From: an uncultured Clostridia bacterium
GTDB lineage: Bacteria; Bacillota; Clostridia; Christensenellales; Pumilibacteraceae
Assembly (NCBI GenBank): GCA_947384195.1
Contig: CANDGE010000001.1
Coordinates: 1-35,397 of the forward strand
Length of the DNA: 35,397 nt
Reading direction: 5' to 3'
Shown here: one piece after another, positions 16,986 through 24,480 of the stretch
Position numbering within the stretch: the first letter of the stretch is position 1
How the letters are laid out: each line of letters begins with the position of its first letter
Translations under genes and position numbers: made by a program
The notes under the pieces: generated by a model
The model's database searches: none
Seen by the model: only the letters and a program-made list of their open reading frames with translations
Told to the model about the DNA's origin: nothing

Positions 16986-18083
16986 ATGGATATAGAAGAA
17001 AGCAAAATTAAAATACGCGAAGCGCAGGCGATGATAAACGACGCTTACGCGGCTGTTTCGCCCGATAAGCTCAAAGCGCGACGGGCGGAGCTCGAACTGC
17101 GGCAAAACGATCCCGCGTTGTATTCCGATCCCAAGCAGGCGCAGGCGGTCAACAGCGAAGCCAAGTATATCGACGATATGCTCGGCAGATTCGACAAGCT
17201 GTTCCGCACCGTCGACGATCTTTCGGCAATGGCGGAGCTTTTGTCCGTCGAGTCCGATGCGGAGCTTTCCGAGGAGCTGTTCGCGGCGGTCGCCGCACTG
17301 AAAGACGATGCGGAAAAGGCGCAGATATCGGCGCTTTTAAAGGGTGAATACGACAAATCGGACGCTATACTGTCTTTGCACGCGGGCGCGGGCGGCACGG
17401 AGGCTCAGGACTGGGTGTCCATGCTGTTTCGCATGTACAAAATGTACTGCGAAAAAGCGGGATATTCGGTGGAAGTGCTCGACAGGCTGGACGGCGACGA
17501 GGCGGGAATAAAAAGCATAACGTTCGTCGTGCGCGGAGTCAATGCTTACGGATATCTGAAAGCGGAAATGGGTGTGCACAGGCTTGTGCGCATATCGCCG
17601 TTCGACGCCAACGCGCGGCGGCACACGTCGTTTGCGAGCTTGGAGGTCATGCCCGAGATAAAGGACGACATAACGGTCAAGATTGAGCCCGACGATATCC
17701 GCGTAGACACGTACAGATCGAGCGGCGCGGGCGGTCAGCACATCAACAAGACGGACAGCGCGATACGCATAACGCATTTCTCGACCGGTATCGTCGTCAC
17801 ATGCCAAAACGAGCGCAGTCAAACGCAAAATCGCGAAATGGCTATGACGATGCTCAAAAGCAAGCTCGTCGAGCTAAAAGAGCGCGAAGCGGCGGAGAAA
17901 GCGGCGAGCATCAAGGGCGAGATAAAAAAGATAGAGTGGGGCAGTCAGATCCGATCGTATGTGTTTCAGCCGTATACGCTTGTCAAGGATCACCGCACGG
18001 GCTACGAGGATTCGGATATCCAATCGGTGATGGACGGCGATATAGAAGGGTTTATAATAGACTATCTTAAAAAGAGCGCGTGA
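16986..18083 (+). CDS. prfB: Peptide chain release factor 2
   Basis: A 365-residue RF2, which ends translation at UGA and UAA. The stop-recognition tripeptide SPF is at residues 204-206 and the catalytic GGQ at 249-251, in SSGAGGQHINKTDSAIRITH. Most bacterial prfB genes carry a +1 programmed frameshift at a UGA near codon 25, which lets RF2 control its own level. None is seen here: the frame is continuous from the ATG at 16986 to the stop, and the first in-frame stop upstream is at 16974-16976. There is no ribosome site before the ATG (the preceding bases are ATTTTTATAT), which is unusual for such a highly used gene. It lies 60 bases behind secA. Confidence 0.95.
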   Translation: MDIEESKIKIREAQAMINDAYAAVSPDKLKARRAELELRQNDPALYSDPKQAQAVNSEAKYIDDMLGRFDKLFRTVDDLSAMAELLSVESDAELSEELFAAVAALKDDAEKAQISALLKGEYDKSDAILSLHAGAGGTEAQDWVSMLFRMYKMYCEKAGYSVEVLDRLDGDEAGIKSITFVVRGVNAYGYLKAEMGVHRLVRISPFDANARRHTSFASLEVMPEIKDDITVKIEPDDIRVDTYRSSGAGGQHINKTDSAIRITHFSTGIVVTCQNERSQTQNREMAMTMLKSKLVELKEREAAEKAASIKGEIKKIEWGSQIRSYVFQPYTLVKDHRTGYEDSDIQSVMDGDIEGFIIDYLKKSA

Positions 18084-18146
18084 AAATAATTTTTCGTTGC
18101 GAATGCGGATTTTAAGTATACAAGATATCATTTAACAGATTTCATC

Positions 18147-19166
18147 ATGAAAGAACGACCGATAATATTGGGAATAGAAACGTCGTGCGACGAAACGTCG
18201 GCGGCGGTGCTCAAAGGCGACGAGCTGTTGTCCAACATCATTTCGTCGCAGATAGACATACACCGCAGGTTCGGCGGAGTAGTGCCCGAGATAGCGTCGC
18301 GCAATCATTTGACGGCGGTGTTGCCCGTCATAGACGAAGCGCTCGCGGCGGCGGGCGTTAAAAAGACCGAGCTCGACGCGATAGGCGTTACATACGGCGC
18401 GGGGTTGGTCGGCGCGTTGTTGGTAGGCGTGTCGGCGGCGAAAGCGCTCGCTTACGCGCTGGATATACCGCTGTACGCCGTCAATCATATAGAGGCGCAT
18501 ATTGCCGCCAACTACTTGGCTACGCCCGAGCTTCGACCGCCTTTTCTCGCCGTCGTGGCGAGCGGCGGGCATACGGGCGTGGCGCGAGTCGACGGGCTCA
18601 ACGAGTTTGTCATGCTCGCGACCACTACCGACGACGCGATAGGCGAGGCGTTCGATAAGGCGGCGCGCGCTGTCGGATTGCCGTATCCCGGCGGACCGGA
18701 GATCGACAGGCTCGCAAAGCTCGGCAAGCCGATTATCAAGCTTATAGACAGAAAAAAGAGCAAGGCGGAGCTAAGTTATTCGGGGCTTAAAACCGCAGTG
18801 ATCAATTATTTGCACAATCTCGAACAGCGCGGCGAAAAGCCGAACATACCCGATCTGTGCGCGTCGTTTCAAACGATCGCCGTCGATATGCTTGTCGACC
18901 GCGCGGTCGCTACTGCGCGCGCGACGGGGATAAATACCGTCGTTGCGGCGGGCGGCGTGTCCGCCAATTCGTATTTGCGCGACAAGCTAAAAGCCGACGG
19001 CGCGCGGCACGGGCTTACCGTCTGTTTTCCGCCTATGTCGCTGTGCACCGACAATGCCGCCATGATAGCGGTGCGTGCGCGCGACATGATGCGCGGCGGG
19101 ATCCCGCCCGCAGGGCTCGCGCTCAATGCGGTCAGCTATCTCAAGCTCGGCGAAAGCGGTAAATAG
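18147..19166 (+). CDS. tsaD: tRNA N6-adenosine threonylcarbamoyltransferase
   Basis: A 339-residue TsaD, which moves the threonylcarbamoyl group onto A37 of ANN-decoding tRNAs, working with TsaB and TsaE. It opens LGIETSCDETSAAVL, the family signature. The iron-binding histidines are H114 and H118 (NHIEAHIAA), followed by ASGGHT near base 18560 and YPGGPEIDRLA near 18683. The C-terminal ATP-binding part includes VVAAGGVSANSYLR and LCTDNAAMIA. The length is normal. The ATG at 18147 has no clear ribosome site; a weak promoter (TTGCGA at 18097-18102 and TACAAG at 18119-18124) may lie in the 63-base gap after prfB. The partner genes are not in the window. Confidence 0.96.
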   Translation: MKERPIILGIETSCDETSAAVLKGDELLSNIISSQIDIHRRFGGVVPEIASRNHLTAVLPVIDEALAAAGVKKTELDAIGVTYGAGLVGALLVGVSAAKALAYALDIPLYAVNHIEAHIAANYLATPELRPPFLAVVASGGHTGVARVDGLNEFVMLATTTDDAIGEAFDKAARAVGLPYPGGPEIDRLAKLGKPIIKLIDRKKSKAELSYSGLKTAVINYLHNLEQRGEKPNIPDLCASFQTIAVDMLVDRAVATARATGINTVVAAGGVSANSYLRDKLKADGARHGLTVCFPPMSLCTDNAAMIAVRARDMMRGGIPPAGLALNAVSYLKLGESGK

Positions 19167-19185
19167 GGAAAGGAGGATCATGACT

Positions 19186-19878
19186 ATGAACAAAAAGAAC
19201 GGGCTCAACGATTCCGATAAAATACTCGTGACGATCACGCTGTGGATATGCGCCGCGACGCTGTTCGTGACGGCGCTTACTTTGCCCATGTTGCCGTCGC
19301 AGGTGACTATTTTTTACCGCCCGATAGACGAACAATCGATAGAGTCGTACAGTAAATTCAACAATCTGTTTCTTATACTTATAACCTTGATACCTACGGC
19401 GATAGTGCTTATTATCGCGGCGTTGAAACAGCGAAACAGACTGCAAAACAATTTTATTTCGCTTATGCTGTTCGATATCATGCTCGCGCTGAGCATGAGC
19501 AGCGTCATCATTTACGGCATCAGTCAACAGTTCGATTCGAACAGTTCGGTCAAAGCCGTCAATATACACGGCATCATAGCCATTGCCGTCGCGTTCGTGC
19601 TGTCGTTTATCGCGTCGGCGGCGCCGCTCACCGTACATCACCGCAAGAAAGCCGAAAGCAACGGCGCGCGTTCGTCTTTTTTAACGCGGTTGGGAACGTT
19701 TTTCGATAAATGTTGGTTCGCGGGCGCTTACGGATATTTGGCGGTAGCGATAGCTTGCGCGTTTTCGCCCGATTACTTCGCATATGTTCCGCTTGCCGTC
19801 GGAGTAGTGGCTTACACGATATGCGCGCTCGTATGGAAGCCTGCGGCAAATTCGGACGCCGCCGAGCAAAAAGCATAG
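19186..19878 (+). CDS. DUF1648/SdpI-like membrane protein
   Basis: A 230-residue protein with about six hydrophobic segments. The first segment runs into LPMLPSQVTIFYRP, then SKFNNLFLILITLIP: a proline-rich outside loop followed by a membrane span, which is the DUF1648 pattern found in SdpI-like immunity and regulatory membrane proteins. Similarity is moderate, so the family is tentative. AGGAGG at 19171-19176 favours the ATG at 19186 (nine-base gap) over the in-frame ATG at 19180 (three-base gap). It lies 19 bases behind tsaD and may be co-transcribed with it. A strong hairpin follows. No function can be stated. Confidence 0.7.
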   Translation: MNKKNGLNDSDKILVTITLWICAATLFVTALTLPMLPSQVTIFYRPIDEQSIESYSKFNNLFLILITLIPTAIVLIIAALKQRNRLQNNFISLMLFDIMLALSMSSVIIYGISQQFDSNSSVKAVNIHGIIAIAVAFVLSFIASAAPLTVHHRKKAESNGARSSFLTRLGTFFDKCWFAGAYGYLAVAIACAFSPDYFAYVPLAVGVVAYTICALVWKPAANSDAAEQKA

Positions 19879-19914
19879 CGCCGTCGTTTAGCCGACATCG
19901 CATAGAATATAAGA

Positions 19915-19944
19915 CCCCCGTCATACCTATCGGCATGACGGGGG
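19915..19944. terminator. Hairpin between convergent genes, likely two-way terminator
   Basis: A perfect 10-bp GC-rich stem (CCCCCGTCAT at 19915-19924 with ATGACGGGGG at 19935-19944). It lies between the plus-strand DUF1648-like gene and the minus-strand TetR gene. On the minus strand it is followed by TCTTAT; on the plus strand the T-run is poor. It probably stops transcription from both sides. Confidence 0.7.
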
Positions 19945-19981
19945 AGAGAAGTGCTTTATTTAAACGTTTTCCGCGCGGCGG

Positions 19982-20533
19982 TCATTGCAAATACTTGACA
20001 CCCATATACGACACCTGCTCGCCGATCTCGGCGATGTCGTCGACGCTCTCGTTCATTCCGCTGTTGAGCCAGTATTCCAAAAGCCCCACAAAACCGTTGG
20101 AAACGAATATATAATAATAGTTTATCTTGGCTGCGGGGCAGTCGGGATAGAGCTTGCTCATGACGGACACTACCTTGGAGCGTCCGGCTTCCATTGCGCG
20201 TACGAAAAAGTCCGACTGACGTTGCGCGCCGAGCAACATACGGCAAACACCGACATTGCGCGCCACAAACTCGAAAAACATCACGTAAAAGCTTTTTTCC
20301 GGCGCGCCGACGCTGTTTACGGTCGATTGCGAAAGAAAGTGCCTGAATTCCGTTTCGACCTGCGTTTCTATCTCGGTGAGCACGTCCTGTATGGAATTAT
20401 AATGGTAATAAAACGTCGCGCGGTTTACCTTGGCGGCGGCGCACAGCTCGGTCGCCGTTATGCGATCCAACGACGTAGTTTCGAGCATACGCATAAGACT
20501 TTGCTTTATTCTGTCCGTTGTTTTGAGTTTCAT
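19982..20533 (-). CDS. TetR-family transcriptional regulator
   Basis: A 183-residue TetR-type repressor. The N-terminal helix-turn-helix spans about residues 8-50: RIKQSLMRMLETTSLDRITA, then ELCAAAKVNRATFYYHYNS, the family's recognition-helix signature. The C-terminal domain, with YYYIFVSNGFVGLLEYWLNS, matches the TetR_C_8/DhaS-like type. The ATG sits behind a GGAAAG site and a perfect sigma-A promoter. The gene follows the amidase-like gene on the same strand but has its own promoter. No clear palindromic operator is visible near it, so autoregulation and target remain unknown. The ligand is also unknown. Confidence 0.88.
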   Translation of the reverse strand: MKLKTTDRIKQSLMRMLETTSLDRITATELCAAAKVNRATFYYHYNSIQDVLTEIETQVETEFRHFLSQSTVNSVGAPEKSFYVMFFEFVARNVGVCRMLLGAQRQSDFFVRAMEAGRSKVVSVMSKLYPDCPAAKINYYYIFVSNGFVGLLEYWLNSGMNESVDDIAEIGEQVSYMGVKYLQ

Positions 20534-20577
20534 GACCGTTGTTCTTTCCGAAATTTTCGTAAACTTGTATGGTTAAT

Positions 20578-20606
20578 ATTATATCACTAAATCGCCGTAT
20601 TGTCAA
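20578..20606 (-). promoter_or_regulatory. Consensus sigma-A promoter for the TetR gene
   Basis: On the minus strand, TTGACA (complement of 20601-20606), a 17-base spacer, and TATAAT (complement of 20578-20583): a perfect consensus. The leader is about 37 bases and ends in a GGAAAG ribosome site. Confidence 0.85.
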
Positions 20607-20661
20607 TGCTTTGATATGGTTATCGAAAAGTTATTTGTTCGCGTTCGCGCGGCGTTCGCCG

Positions 20662-21675
20662 TTAAAACAGTCGCGGTCTTCCGCCGCCGATAGGCGACAG
20701 CAATTCGATCGCGTCGATGCCTATACCGTCGGCGTTCGCAGACCTGTCGTTTTCCGCGTCTGTCAAAAATTCGTTGAGTGCGGCGAGCGTATCGCCGTCC
20801 AGCGTTCCGTGCACGGGCGCGGAGTACAGCTTGGCGCGGAGCTTGCGCTGTACGTATAGAGTTTTTGCGTGTTTAGAGCCGACGGACAGCGGCGTTTCGT
20901 CGAGCAACAATAATCGCCGCCACAGCTTGCCGTCGCCGTTATCGGATATACCGTTGTTTATGTCGAACTCCTTGACGGCCGTATCCGTCGCTTTGCCGAA
21001 AACGCCGTCCACCGCGATCCCGTATCCGTTTACGGCGAGCAAAGCCTGTAACAGCTTGACGTGCTTTCCGCGTTTGCCTATTGAAACGGATGCGACGGCG
21101 GGGTATGCCGATATATCGTCGCGTCGCACGTACGGCATGCCGAAGTATTCGCACAAGCCCATAGTCGCGTGTTCGGCTATCGATATCGCACGGTCGGGAT
21201 CGTATACCAATCGCGCTTCGTCGAACTGCGTTAGATATCCCGCGTCTATCGTAGCGGCGGGACACCCCGCCGCGCCGAATATCCCGTCGGACGCCGTCGT
21301 GCATTTGCCGACGCCGCCGAGCTTGGCGCAAACGTCCTCGCACATAGTGCGCGACTTGCCGTAAAACCGCCCGACGGCATATCTCACTACCATACCGCTC
21401 ACATCGTTAAAGCTTTTTCGCGAGCCGAACGCGCCGTACGATACGATCACCGCCGCATCGGCGGTATGCCTGTTTGCCGTCAGTACAACATCCTGCGGCT
21501 CGTCTACGCTCTTGTCGATGTCCACGGTGTCGAAACCGCAACGTAACAGCGCGGCTTGCAGATAAAGCTTGCACATGCGCGTAAAATACGCGCCGTCGTT
21601 TCTTCCGCCCACATACGGCATGATCGGCGTACTGCCGCAAGCCATGCCGCCCACAACTATATTAACAGCTTCCAT
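20662..21675 (-). CDS. Amidase_3-like protein lacking zinc ligands, with peptidoglycan-binding repeats
   Basis: A 337-residue protein whose first 190 residues follow the layout of N-acetylmuramoyl-L-alanine amidases (Amidase_3). The segment VLTANRHTADAAVIVSYGAF aligns with the family's L-x-x-R-x-x-x-AN-x-x-x-AD-x-x-x-SIHAN, and IFGAAGCPAATIDAGYLTQ with its later strand. The usual zinc ligands are missing: no GHGG at the N terminus (VVGGMACGS instead), and Y80 stands where the SIH histidine belongs. A peptidoglycan-binding domain (about residues 213-258, KLLQALLAVNGYGIAVDGVFG) is followed by a second weaker one (about 276-320). The start is set at MEAV, where AGCGAGG lies upstream; the frame opens 48 bases earlier without support. 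There is no signal peptide. It may be a non-catalytic binding protein. Confidence 0.68.
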   Translation of the reverse strand: MEAVNIVVGGMACGSTPIMPYVGGRNDGAYFTRMCKLYLQAALLRCGFDTVDIDKSVDEPQDVVLTANRHTADAAVIVSYGAFGSRKSFNDVSGMVVRYAVGRFYGKSRTMCEDVCAKLGGVGKCTTASDGIFGAAGCPAATIDAGYLTQFDEARLVYDPDRAISIAEHATMGLCEYFGMPYVRRDDISAYPAVASVSIGKRGKHVKLLQALLAVNGYGIAVDGVFGKATDTAVKEFDINNGISDNGDGKLWRRLLLLDETPLSVGSKHAKTLYVQRKLRAKLYSAPVHGTLDGDTLAALNEFLTDAENDRSANADGIGIDAIELLSPIGGGRPRLF

Positions 21676-21739
21676 ATAAAACCTCGCTAACGTGTATATG
21701 CCGAATATCGCTGCGTTGTGCATATGTCGATTAAATTCC

Positions 21740-21762
21740 TTGTAAACTACTGGGAATTACAA
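21740..21762. repeat. Inverted repeat upstream of copA
   Basis: TTGTAA at 21740-21745 and TTACAA at 21757-21762 form an inverted pair with centres 17 bases apart, just upstream of the copA -35 box and between divergent genes. It could be a regulator site. It is not the TACA-N2-TGTA cop box of CopY, nor a GC-rich CsoR site. It may be chance. Confidence 0.3.
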
Positions 21763-21770
21763 TATATCGC

Positions 21771-21799
21771 TTGACATAAGATATGCGGCGATGTATAAT
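21771..21799 (+). promoter_or_regulatory. Consensus sigma-A promoter abutting the copA start codon
   Basis: TTGACA at 21771-21776, a 17-base spacer, and TATAAT at 21794-21799. Nine bases separate the -10 box from the ATG at 21809, the same distance as at the CtpE-like gene. No ribosome site lies between, so the mRNA should be leaderless or nearly so. Confidence 0.85.
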
Positions 21800-21808
21800 A
21801 ATAAGCGT

Positions 21809-24346
21809 ATGAAAAAGATATTCGACATTTCGGGCATGACGTGCGCGGCTTGCGCGGCGCATGTGGAAAAAGCCGTAAAAAGCATCGGCGTGCAAAATGC
21901 GGAAGTCAATTTGCTTTTGAACAGGCTGACGGCAGATACGGACGTTGCGGACGGTGAAATAATCTCGGCGGTCGAGCGCGCGGGATACGGCGCGGTCGCA
22001 AAAAATTCGCAAAGCGCGCGGACGGAAAAGACGGCGAGCGCCAAGACCGAGCCGAAGGATTATTCAAGGACGTTGCTCGTGCGTTTCGTGTTGTCGGTGG
22101 CGTTTCTTATCCCGCTCATGTATTTTTCCATGGGGCATATGTGGGGCTTTCCCATGGGCGGGCTCGATCCGCACAAAAATCCCGCGTCGTTCGCATTGAT
22201 ACAGGCTGTTCTGACTACGCCCGTGCTCGTGATAAACGGCAGGTTTTTCGTAAGCGGAGTCAAGGCGGTGTTTCGTCGCGCTCCGAATATGGATACGCTC
22301 GTTTCGCTCGGAAGCGGCGCGTCGTTTATATACGGCGTGGTCGTTTTGTTCCTTATAAACAATGCGGCAGCGCGCGGCGACATTCACGGCGGCGCGGAGC
22401 TTGCCATGAATTTGTTTTTCGAGTCCGCGGCGATGATACTTGCGCTCGTAACGCTCGGCAAGTTTTTGGAAGCCAAGTCGAAAGGCAAGACGAGAGCGGA
22501 GATCGACAAGCTGTTGAAGCTTCGTCCGCAGACTGCGACCGTGTTAAGAGACGGGGCGGAGATCGTATTGCCCGTCGAGCAGATCGCGGTAGGCGACATA
22601 GCAGTCGTTTTGCCGGGGGAATACGTGCCGTGCGACGGGATAATAGAAAACGGCGCGACAACGCTCGACAAGTCCGCCATAACGGGCGAATCGTTGCCCG
22701 AAGAAGCGACAGTCGGGACGGCGGTCACGTCGGCGGTGCTCAATCTTACGGGGCGCATAGAATTGCGCGCGCAAAAAGTGGGCGCGGATACTACGCTCAG
22801 CAAGATCATCGAGCTCATAGAAAACGCCGGCGGCTCGAAAGCGCCTATACAAAAAGCGGTAGACAAGGTGTCGGCTGTGTTTGTGCCGACGGTGTGCGCA
22901 ATATCGCTCGTCACGCTTGTCGTATGGCTGTGCCTTGGCGACGTAGGGCGCGCGCTCACCATGGCGATATCGGTGCTCGTGATCTCCTGTCCGTGCGCGC
23001 TCGGTCTTGCTACGCCCGTCGCGGTGATGGCGGGAACGGGCAGAGCGGCGGCGTACGGCGTGCTCGTAAAAAACGCCGAGGTATTGCAGGGGTTGGCGGG
23101 CATAAACGTTTTTGCGCTCGATAAAACGGCGACGATAACGGAGGGCAAGCCGCGCGTAACGTCTGTCAAAGCGTTCGGCAGGCTCGGCGGCGACGAAAAG
23201 GCGGTACTGCGCATAGCGGCGGCGCTCGAACGCACGTCCACGCATCCGCTCGCTCGCGCCGTTATCGAAGCGGCGGAAGGCGACGCCGTCGCGACGTCGA
23301 GCGAGTATCGCATAGGCTTCGGCGTTGTCGGCGTTGTGGACGGCGCGGAGTATGCGCTCGGCGGCGAGCGGCTCATGCGCGAATTCGGCATCGGCGTGAA
23401 CGAAAGCGATGCGCAGTCCGTTTATCTGTGCGAGCGCGGCGCGCTCCTCGGCGAGATTACAGTCGATGACGAAGTAAAGCCGTCGAGCGTTCGCGCCGTA
23501 CAGGCGTTAAAGCGCACGGGCGCGCGCGTAGCCATGCTCACGGGCGACAATGCGCGTCAGGCAAAGCGCATAGCGCAAAAGGTGGGCATAGACGAAGTGT
23601 ATTCCGACGTTTTGCCGCAGGATAAGCTCGACATAGTGGAAAAGCTCAAAGCGGGCGGAAAAACGGCGATGGTCGGCGACGGTATCAACGATGCGCCCGC
23701 TCTCAAAGCCGCCGATATAGGCATAGCGATCGGGTCGGGCACGGACGTCGCCATCGAAGCGGCGGACGTTGTGCTCGTCAAGTCCGATCTTGCCGACGTG
23801 CCGCGGGCAATGGCGGTGTCGCGCGCGAGCATAAGGAACATACGGCAAAACCTGTTTTGGGCGTTTATTTACAACGTGCTCGGGATACCGCTTGCGGCGG
23901 GCGTGTTTTATGCGTTCGGCGTAACGCTCGACCCGATGATCGCGGCGGGCGCGATGGCGTTTTCGTCGTTGTTCGTGGTGTGCAACGCATTGCGACTGAC
24001 GATAATGCGGTTCGACGACGCGCACGTCGAGCGCAAGCTGAAAAAACACGCGGCAAAGCCGAAGGACGACAAAAACGTCACGCGATCCGACGGCGACTGT
24101 TGCGGATCGCGAAACGATAAAATTCAATGCGTTAAAGGAGATAACGACATGGTAAAATTCAAAATAGACGGCATGAGCTGTATGCACTGCGTATCGCACG
24201 TTAAAAAGGCGCTCGACGGCGTTAAGGGCGTGACGGGCGCTACCGTTTCGCTCGAAAAAGGCGAAGCGACGGTCGACGGCGATTTCGACGTCGACGAAGC
24301 TATCGCCGCCGTGACCGAAGCGGGTTACGACTGCAAACAAGCGTGA
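21809..24346 (+). CDS. copA: Copper-translocating P1B-type ATPase with N- and C-terminal metal-binding domains
   Basis: An 845-residue CopA-type ATPase that would export Cu(I). An N-terminal heavy-metal-associated domain has GMTCAAC at residues 9-15. The actuator TGES is at 292-295, the transmembrane CPC at 394-396, the HP motif at 479-480, and GDGINDAPALKAADIG near base 23677. The phosphorylation motif reads DKTATITEG from D438, not DKTGT: alanine replaces a nearly invariant glycine. After the last membrane segment a Lys/Asp/Cys-rich linker leads to a second metal-binding domain with GMSCMHC at residues 788-794. That domain is preceded by its own ribosome site and in-frame ATG (24149). A start at 21791 lies inside the promoter and is rejected. 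Copper is inferred from CPC and GMTCxxC; silver is possible. Confidence 0.92.
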   Translation: MKKIFDISGMTCAACAAHVEKAVKSIGVQNAEVNLLLNRLTADTDVADGEIISAVERAGYGAVAKNSQSARTEKTASAKTEPKDYSRTLLVRFVLSVAFLIPLMYFSMGHMWGFPMGGLDPHKNPASFALIQAVLTTPVLVINGRFFVSGVKAVFRRAPNMDTLVSLGSGASFIYGVVVLFLINNAAARGDIHGGAELAMNLFFESAAMILALVTLGKFLEAKSKGKTRAEIDKLLKLRPQTATVLRDGAEIVLPVEQIAVGDIAVVLPGEYVPCDGIIENGATTLDKSAITGESLPEEATVGTAVTSAVLNLTGRIELRAQKVGADTTLSKIIELIENAGGSKAPIQKAVDKVSAVFVPTVCAISLVTLVVWLCLGDVGRALTMAISVLVISCPCALGLATPVAVMAGTGRAAAYGVLVKNAEVLQGLAGINVFALDKTATITEGKPRVTSVKAFGRLGGDEKAVLRIAAALERTSTHPLARAVIEAAEGDAVATSSEYRIGFGVVGVVDGAEYALGGERLMREFGIGVNESDAQSVYLCERGALLGEITVDDEVKPSSVRAVQALKRTGARVAMLTGDNARQAKRIAQKVGIDEVYSDVLPQDKLDIVEKLKAGGKTAMVGDGINDAPALKAADIGIAIGSGTDVAIEAADVVLVKSDLADVPRAMAVSRASIRNIRQNLFWAFIYNVLGIPLAAGVFYAFGVTLDPMIAAGAMAFSSLFVVCNALRLTIMRFDDAHVERKLKKHAAKPKDDKNVTRSDGDCCGSRNDKIQCVKGDNDMVKFKIDGMSCMHCVSHVKKALDGVKGVTGATVSLEKGEATVDGDFDVDEAIAAVTEAGYDCKQA
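24134..24151 (+). promoter_or_regulatory. Internal ribosome-binding site and start codon within copA
   Basis: AAAGGAG at 24134-24140, an eight-base gap, then ATG at 24149-24151, in frame with copA. This is a near-ideal Shine-Dalgarno arrangement, while the copA start itself has none. Confidence 0.75.
24149..24346 (+). CDS. copZ: Predicted CopZ-like copper chaperone from an internal start in copA
   Basis: The last 65 codons of the copA frame form one complete heavy-metal-associated domain: MVKFKIDGMSCMHCVSHVKK, then strand and helix segments to EAGYDCKQA. The metal motif is GMSCMHC. The length (65 residues) equals that of free CopZ chaperones, and the start has an ideal ribosome site. Two products are therefore likely: the full ATPase with a C-terminal domain, and a free chaperone that could carry Cu(I) to the pump. 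The arrangement also looks like a former copA-copZ gene pair whose separating stop was lost. Escherichia coli makes a CopZ-like product from copA too, by frameshifting and from the N-terminal end. Protein evidence is needed to show that both products exist. Confidence 0.6.
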   Translation: MVKFKIDGMSCMHCVSHVKKALDGVKGVTGATVSLEKGEATVDGDFDVDEAIAAVTEAGYDCKQA

Positions 24347-24408
24347 GCGCGCGTTAAACGCGTACATTAAAATCGCATTAAAAGTGTATTAAGACTTATC
24401 TTTCGCTG

Positions 24409-24437
24409 TTGACAAATCGCCGACGGGATAGTATACT
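24409..24437 (+). promoter_or_regulatory. Sigma-A promoter for the 1228-residue protein gene
   Basis: TTGACA at 24409-24414, a 17-base spacer, and TATACT at 24432-24437. Transcription should begin near 24444, with a 37-base leader ending in a GGAG site seven bases before the ATG. Confidence 0.8.
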
Positions 24438-24457
24438 TTGTGTATGATCACACAAAG
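24436..24457. promoter_or_regulatory. Perfect inverted repeat over the -10 box and start point, likely operator
   Basis: CTTTGTGT at 24436-24443 and its exact complement ACACAAAG at 24450-24457 surround six bases. The repeat covers the end of the -10 box and the predicted start point, an ideal place for a repressor. As RNA it could also form a hairpin at the extreme 5' end of the mRNA. Confidence 0.6.
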
Positions 24458-24480
24458 TGATTTGTTTGCGGAGAAAAAGA

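Noticed and set aside
21791..21808. An upstream ATG start for copA
   Set aside because: It is inside the promoter (it overlaps the -10 box); the family motif starts near the ATG at 21809.
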